A stretch of DNA of 64,000 bases from RGIG426 sp045598965. Its GTDB lineage: Bacteria; Bacillota; Clostridia; Oscillospirales; Acutalibacteraceae. The notes beneath the pieces are model-generated. The model was not told the DNA's origin. It saw only the letters and a list, made by a program, of their open reading frames with translations, and ran no database searches. The position numbers and the translations under genes were made by a program. Below, one piece after another: positions 59,796 to 64,000 of this stretch (within the stretch, counting starts at the first letter, position 1; every line of letters begins with the position of its first letter). The stretch spans positions 62,001 to 126,000 of the forward strand of contig JAZRVH010000033.1 of the NCBI GenBank assembly GCA_045598965.1, in the 5' to 3' direction.

Positions 59796-60506
59796 ATGAA
59801 ACGAATTCTCATCTGTGAGGATGAGGCATCCATTCGGGATTTTGTAGTTTTGTATATGAAACGATCGGGATTTACCGTGCTGGAAGCCGGCTCTGGCGAA
59901 GAGGCACTTAAAAAATTCGCCGCTTCTGAGGAAGCGGGAGAGCCGGTGGACGTGGCACTGTTGGATGTGATGCTCCCCGGCATTGACGGATTTGAGGTGT
60001 GTCGCCGTCTTCGTGAAAAAAGCGAAACCATGGGCATTATTATGCTCACCGCCCGCACCCAAGAATCCGAAAAGGTCAACGGGTTGATGACCGGTGCGGA
60101 CGATTACGTCACCAAGCCGTTTAGCCCGTCCGAATTGGTGGCTCGAGTAGAGGCGTTGTATCGTCGCCTTTCAAAAACACGTGCCGCTGACGTGGTGACT
60201 TATACGGAGGAACTCATCTCCGGCGAATTTACCCTCAATGTGCGTAGCCGGACGCTAAAAAAGAACGACAAGCACATTGATTTAACCCAGTTGGAATTCC
60301 AAATTCTTGAATACTTTTTCCGCAACCCCGAGCAGACCTTCAGCCGCACGGATATCTTAAATCGTGTATGGGGTGAGGATTATTACGGCGACGAGAAAAT
60401 TGTTGACGTGAATATCCGTCGACTTCGTATGAAGCTTGAGGAAGACGCTTCCTCCCCGAAGCATATTTGTACCGTATGGGGACAAGGGTACAGCTGGCAT
60501 CCGTAA
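59796..60506 (+). CDS. OmpR/PhoB family response regulator
   Basis: 236 residues. Receiver domain with RILICEDEASIRDFV, VALLDVMLPGIDGFEVCRRLR (phosphoacceptor D57), IIMLTARTQESEKVNGLMTGADDYVTKPFSPSELVAR (conserved Thr and Lys). A winged-helix DNA-binding domain follows (FTLNVRSRTLKKNDKHIDLTQLEFQILEYFFRNPEQTFSRTDILNRVWG and VDVNIRRLRMKLEED). It pairs with the kinase 36 bases downstream. GGAGG lies before the ATG. Target promoters are not evident. Confidence 0.95.
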   Translation: MKRILICEDEASIRDFVVLYMKRSGFTVLEAGSGEEALKKFAASEEAGEPVDVALLDVMLPGIDGFEVCRRLREKSETMGIIMLTARTQESEKVNGLMTGADDYVTKPFSPSELVARVEALYRRLSKTRAADVVTYTEELISGEFTLNVRSRTLKKNDKHIDLTQLEFQILEYFFRNPEQTFSRTDILNRVWGEDYYGDEKIVDVNIRRLRMKLEEDASSPKHICTVWGQGYSWHP

Positions 60507-60542
60507 TACCGTAAAAAGATTTCTAAAAAAGGAGGGGCGACC

Positions 60543-61988
60543 ATGGCGTTACAGCGTGTTACCGGTATTACAAAGCGATGGCTTGTAAACGGACTCGGAA
60601 CCGTGTTTTTGTTTTTGGCGTTGCTTGTTGCCGCCTTCATCCTTTTAACCCGAAACTATTATTATCGTAGTGTCCAGTCGGAGCTTTTGTCGTATGCCAA
60701 CAGCTCGGCGGATTTGTTTGAGCGGTATATCAAAGACGGAAACTTTGACTTGGAATCGGGACTTCGTGATTTTGTGGCAAATTTCCAGGACAAAGAGGTT
60801 GTGGAGGTTCAGCTCGTCAACAACGAGGGAGCGATTGTACTTACTTCCACCGGATTTGGACGTTCCGGCGAAATTGCTCCCGATTGGGAGGGAACCGCCT
60901 CCTCTAAGGATAACACCGCCTCGTGGCGGGGCAAATCGTCCAGCGGCGAAAATGTAATGTCGGTATGTGTGCGGTTGTCGGAAAAAGGCTCAAAAGCCGG
61001 ATACGGACTGCGTTACGTTACCTCGCTTCGTTTGGTTCATGCGGAAATGCGTTCCGCCACCTTGGTGATTATCGCCATTGCTCTTTCGGTTCTGTTTTTC
61101 GTTATGCTTTCCAACTCCTACTTTGTCAGCACCATTATTAACCCCGTGAAAGAAATCGGCCGCACGGCTCGAAATATTGCTCTCGGACATTACGATGTGC
61201 GAATTGAAAAACGGTATAACGACGAAATTGGCGAACTTACCGATACGATAAACTATATGGCGGGCGAGATTGCCACCGCCGAACAGATGAAAAACGACTT
61301 TATTTCCTCTGTATCCCACGAATTGCGTACACCGCTCACCTCGATCAAGGGTTGGAGCGAAACGCTGTCCGAGCTCGGAACCGAGGATGAGGAGATGACC
61401 AAAAAAGGCTTGAAGGTTATCTCCGGCGAGACCGACCGACTGGCTCGTATTGTGGAGGATCTTCTCGACTTCTCCCGAATGCAGAGCGGACGGTTTTCGG
61501 TGCAAATTGAAAAAATGGACCTGCTTGCCGAGGTGGAGGACAGCGTTATGCTGTACCGTGACCGTGCCAAGCGTGAGGGAATCACCTTAAAATATTTGGA
61601 GAATGCCCGGGTTATGTTGCCGATCGAGGGCGACCGTATTCGGCTTCGTCAGGTGCTTGTCAACGTGATCGACAACGCTATTAAATATTCTAGATCCGGC
61701 GGAACCGTTCGTGTGGAGGCGGCGGAAATGGGCGACTTCGCCCAGGTGGTCGTCAGCGACACCGGTATCGGCATTTCCGATGAGGATTTACAGCACATCA
61801 CCGACAAGTTCTATCGTGCCGGTAAAAACGGCGGTATTCCGGGCTCCGGAATCGGACTTGCCGTTGTGGATGAAATCATTAAAAAACACAACGGAACGTT
61901 GGAAATTGAGAGTGATGAGGGCATTGGTACAACCGTCATCATCACGCTACCGAAAAAACAACCGCATCCCGGAAAGGAGTCAGTATGA
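60543..61988 (+). CDS. Membrane sensor histidine kinase (HAMP, HisKA, HATPase)
   Basis: 481 residues. Two membrane helices (about 18-40 and 173-197) flank an outside sensor domain of about 130 residues. A HAMP segment follows (INPVKEIGRTARNIALGHYDVRIEK), then HisKA with DFISSVSHELRTPLTSIKGWSETL (H259) and the ATPase boxes: QVLVNVIDNAIKYS (N), VVVSDTGIGISDEDLQHI (G1) and GGIPGSGIGLAVVDEII (G2). It matches the PhoR/WalK/ResE style. The sensor domain has no clear PAS fold. It overlaps the DUF1385 gene by 4 bases. Confidence 0.95.
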   Translation: MALQRVTGITKRWLVNGLGTVFLFLALLVAAFILLTRNYYYRSVQSELLSYANSSADLFERYIKDGNFDLESGLRDFVANFQDKEVVEVQLVNNEGAIVLTSTGFGRSGEIAPDWEGTASSKDNTASWRGKSSSGENVMSVCVRLSEKGSKAGYGLRYVTSLRLVHAEMRSATLVIIAIALSVLFFVMLSNSYFVSTIINPVKEIGRTARNIALGHYDVRIEKRYNDEIGELTDTINYMAGEIATAEQMKNDFISSVSHELRTPLTSIKGWSETLSELGTEDEEMTKKGLKVISGETDRLARIVEDLLDFSRMQSGRFSVQIEKMDLLAEVEDSVMLYRDRAKREGITLKYLENARVMLPIEGDRIRLRQVLVNVIDNAIKYSRSGGTVRVEAAEMGDFAQVVVSDTGIGISDEDLQHITDKFYRAGKNGGIPGSGIGLAVVDEIIKKHNGTLEIESDEGIGTTVIITLPKKQPHPGKESV

Positions 61989-63049
61989 GTAAACAAGCAA
62001 AATCCTGTCCCGCAAAATTCACCTCTATCGGCGGACAAGCCTTGATTGAGGGCGTGATGATGCGTGGCCCGAAAAAAACGGCAATGGCGGTACGCCATGC
62101 AGAAACAAAAGAAATCCAAATGAAAATGTGGGAAAACGGAGCTTCCAAAAAAGGCTTTTTCTGGAAAACGCCGTTTGTCCGTGGCGTATTCAACTTTGTG
62201 GATTCACTTATTCAAGGCTATAAGGCGTTGATGCTTTCCGTCGATATGTCCGGCATGGGCGACGAGGAAGTGGAAAACGAAAACCAAGAGAAAGAAATTA
62301 AAAAGATGAGCGACGGCCCGCTGTTTGCGGTGTTGATGGTTATCAGCTGTGTTCTCGGTGTGGGTCTTGGCGTCGGATTGTTTATTTGGCTTCCCATTCA
62401 AATATACAACCTGTTCAAGGGATGGATTCCGGCACTGGACAACCGGTTTTTGCAATCGTTTTGCGAGGGACTTTTGCGTCTGATTATCTTTATTGCGTAC
62501 ATTGCGGCCACCGCTTTGATGAAAGATATTCGCCGTGTGTATCAATATCACGGTGCAGAGCACAAGACCATATTCTGTTATGAGCACGGACTTCCGCTGA
62601 CGGTGGAAAATGTGAAAAAACAGATTCGCTTTCATCCCCGTTGCGGCACCAGCTTTATGATTTTGATGCTGCTTATCGGTATCTTTTTCTCTATGATTAT
62701 CCCGCACAATATCCCGTCGCTTTTACGAGCCGCTGTTAAACTTTTGATGATTCCGCTGGTTATGGGCGTGGGTTATGAGGCCATTAAACTTGCCGGCCGT
62801 AAGGATAATACGTTTACTCGCATCATCTCCGCTCCCGGACTTTGGGTGCAACGCATTACGACCAGAGAGCCGGAAGACGATATGATTGAATGTGCTATCG
62901 CCTCGTTTGTTGAGGTGTTGCCGCTGGACGACAAAGCACGCACAACCGCACAAACGGTGCTTTGGACCCCGTATGAAGAGAAGAAAACGACAGAGGAATC
63001 TGTTGCGGGAGACGACGAGGAGACTGTCGAGGAGACTACTGAATCCTAA
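61985..63049 (+). CDS. DUF1385 membrane protein (YqhQ family)
   Basis: 354 residues. FTSIGGQALIEGVMMRGPKKTAMAVR at the start is the family hallmark. About five membrane helices, then YQYHGAEHKTIFCYEHGLPLTVENVKKQIRFHPRCGTSFM with conserved His, Glu and Cys residues that look metal-binding, and GVGYEAIKLAGRKDN. The C-terminus is an acidic tail. The role is not established; the family lies next to prmC/prfA or rpmE in many clostridia. Its ATG overlaps the kinase stop codon, coupling it to the two-component genes. Confidence 0.93.
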   Translation: MSKQAKSCPAKFTSIGGQALIEGVMMRGPKKTAMAVRHAETKEIQMKMWENGASKKGFFWKTPFVRGVFNFVDSLIQGYKALMLSVDMSGMGDEEVENENQEKEIKKMSDGPLFAVLMVISCVLGVGLGVGLFIWLPIQIYNLFKGWIPALDNRFLQSFCEGLLRLIIFIAYIAATALMKDIRRVYQYHGAEHKTIFCYEHGLPLTVENVKKQIRFHPRCGTSFMILMLLIGIFFSMIIPHNIPSLLRAAVKLLMIPLVMGVGYEAIKLAGRKDNTFTRIISAPGLWVQRITTREPEDDMIECAIASFVEVLPLDDKARTTAQTVLWTPYEEKKTTEESVAGDDEETVEETTES

Positions 63050-63067
63050 CGAAATCGGGTGAACGAA

Positions 63068-63925
63068 ATGACCTATCGTGAGTTATATCGCCAGCTGATG
63101 GCAGGAATGAAAGAGGCCGGTGTGCCGGATGCACGGTTTGACGCCAGTTGTCTGCTCGAGGACATCGGCGGCTTGCCGTTTGCTCAACGGGCACGCTATT
63201 GGGGCGAATACGTTCCCGAGCCTATTCGCTTTGAGGTGGAACGAGCCGCCGCTCAGCGTATGGCGGGCCGACCGTTGCAATACATATTGGGCAGTTGGGA
63301 CTTTTTGGCGTTGACTCTCCGAGTGGGTGAGGGAGTGCTGATTCCCCGCCCGGAGACCGAGTTACTGTGTGAAATCGGTGCCGCCTTTATCCGCAATAGC
63401 AGTCGTCCGCATCCTCAGGTGTTCGATTTGTGTGCCGGATCGGGATGTGTGGGTCTCGGTATTTGCACCCTCGTAAAGGAAGCCCAGGTGACGGCGGTGG
63501 AATTATCCGAAGCAGCGTGCTATTATTTGCGATATAATGTTGCCAATCACCCGGATTGCAATGTGGATATCATGCAAGCGGATATTTTGACCGATTCGCT
63601 GTCCATTCCCGGAATGGCAGAACTGATTGTGTGCAATCCGCCATACATCCGCACGGCGGATTTGGATGGACTGCAAACAGAGGTAAAACACGAGCCTCGT
63701 ATGGCGTTGGATGGCGATGAGGACGGACTCAAGTTTTATCGTGGATTGACAAAGCATTGGGTTAATCGCCTGCTGGATGGAGGAATGCTGGCGGTGGAAA
63801 TCGGCGAAGACCAGGGAGATGATGTTTCTCGCTTGTTTGTGGAAGCCGGTTTGTCCGATGTGCGTGTATACAAAGATGCCTCCGGTCTTGACCGAGTGGT
63901 TACCGGCATTCGTTGCCCCGAATAA
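63068..63925 (+). CDS. prmC: Release factor glutamine methyltransferase
   Basis: 285 residues from the ATG at 63068 (GGGTGA 5 bases upstream); a GTG at 63059 is possible. An N-terminal helical domain (YRELYRQLMAGMKEAGVPDARFDASCLLEDI) includes RMAGRPLQYILGSWDFLALTLRVGEGVLIPRPETELL. The SAM fold has VFDLCAGSGCVGLGI and the catalytic motif LIVCNPPYIRTADLDGL (NPPY). It methylates the GGQ glutamine of RF1/RF2. The usual partner prfA would be expected beyond the window, but a terminator follows directly. Confidence 0.95.
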   Translation: MTYRELYRQLMAGMKEAGVPDARFDASCLLEDIGGLPFAQRARYWGEYVPEPIRFEVERAAAQRMAGRPLQYILGSWDFLALTLRVGEGVLIPRPETELLCEIGAAFIRNSSRPHPQVFDLCAGSGCVGLGICTLVKEAQVTAVELSEAACYYLRYNVANHPDCNVDIMQADILTDSLSIPGMAELIVCNPPYIRTADLDGLQTEVKHEPRMALDGDEDGLKFYRGLTKHWVNRLLDGGMLAVEIGEDQGDDVSRLFVEAGLSDVRVYKDASGLDRVVTGIRCPE

Positions 63926-63934
63926 AAGATAAAA

Positions 63935-63987
63935 AAGACCGCCCAAGGCCTACCGTTGTGGTAGTTGCCTTAGGCGGTTTTCTTTTT
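63935..63987 (+). terminator. Intrinsic terminator after prmC
   Basis: Outer arms GACCGCCCAAGGC and GCCTTAGGCGGTTT with an inner CTACC/GGTAG hairpin and a TTTTCTTTTT tail. Confidence 0.87.
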
Positions 63988-64000
63988 GCCGATTATTATG

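Overview
The window is a chromosome segment of a Gram-positive, low-to-mid GC Firmicute, most likely a gut- or rumen-type clostridium of the Ruminococcaceae/Oscillospirales group. The evidence is the conserved run yicC-remA-gmk-rpoZ-priA-def-fmt-rsmB-rlmN-PP2C-prkC-rsgA, a PPi-dependent phosphofructokinase, PyrR, a SipL-like SPOCS/LysM protein (suggesting spore formation), ThyX instead of ThyA, and four proteins carrying dockerin modules. No rRNA, tRNA, CRISPR array, insertion sequence or phage gene was seen. The only RNA gene recognised with confidence is RNase P RNA. Almost every stretch is coding, and no gene-free stretch exceeds about 420 bases (the largest holds rnpB).

Layout. 1-7025: two dockerin proteins, an EamA transporter, a DUF6273 protein and the SipL-like protein. 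7031-9593 (minus): DUF1015 protein, OadB and a tiny OadG-like subunit. 9798-13211: pfp, a GIY-YIG protein, then pyrR and an M29 aminopeptidase on the minus strand. 13383-15991: lipoprotein, BioY, pseudouridine synthase. 16084-29695: a long housekeeping series covering nucleotide metabolism, translation start and rRNA modification, the PP2C/PrkC signalling pair, RsgA and TrkA. 29843-37395: small membrane protein, RecD2, ComFC, MreB, a zinc-ribbon/TPM-domain pair and an acyltransferase. 37450-39851 (minus): feoAB behind a promoter whose 17-bp spacer holds a palindromic iron-repressor-like site. 40136-41800 (minus): a dockerin/YD-repeat protein preceded by a structured leader RNA that ends in an intrinsic terminator just before the ribosome binding site. 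41998-47516: thyX-tmk, a DJ-1 family protein, mltG and a class B PBP. 47539-47868: rnpB. 47943-55350: a DUF368 transporter, then two large secreted proteins of the same 'WWW' TIM-barrel-like family as the protein at 2198. 55466-58257: an NAD salvage operon (pncA-like, nadE, pncB) ending in thioredoxin. 58409-63925: lipoprotein, response regulator, histidine kinase, DUF1385 protein and prmC.

The most novel content is the secreted module set. Three paralogues share a GxWWW strand, a DxE strand end and an MSYR/MAYR strand, which together look like a GH18-type barrel not assigned to a family here. Four dockerin proteins carry near-uniform NMKDVL...RK recognition helices. One dockerin gene has a candidate pseudoknotted leader RNA with a terminator. 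Sigma-A promoters are easy to read: all those reported have a 17-bp spacer, although that spacing was part of how they were found, and several have their -35 box inside the end of the upstream gene.
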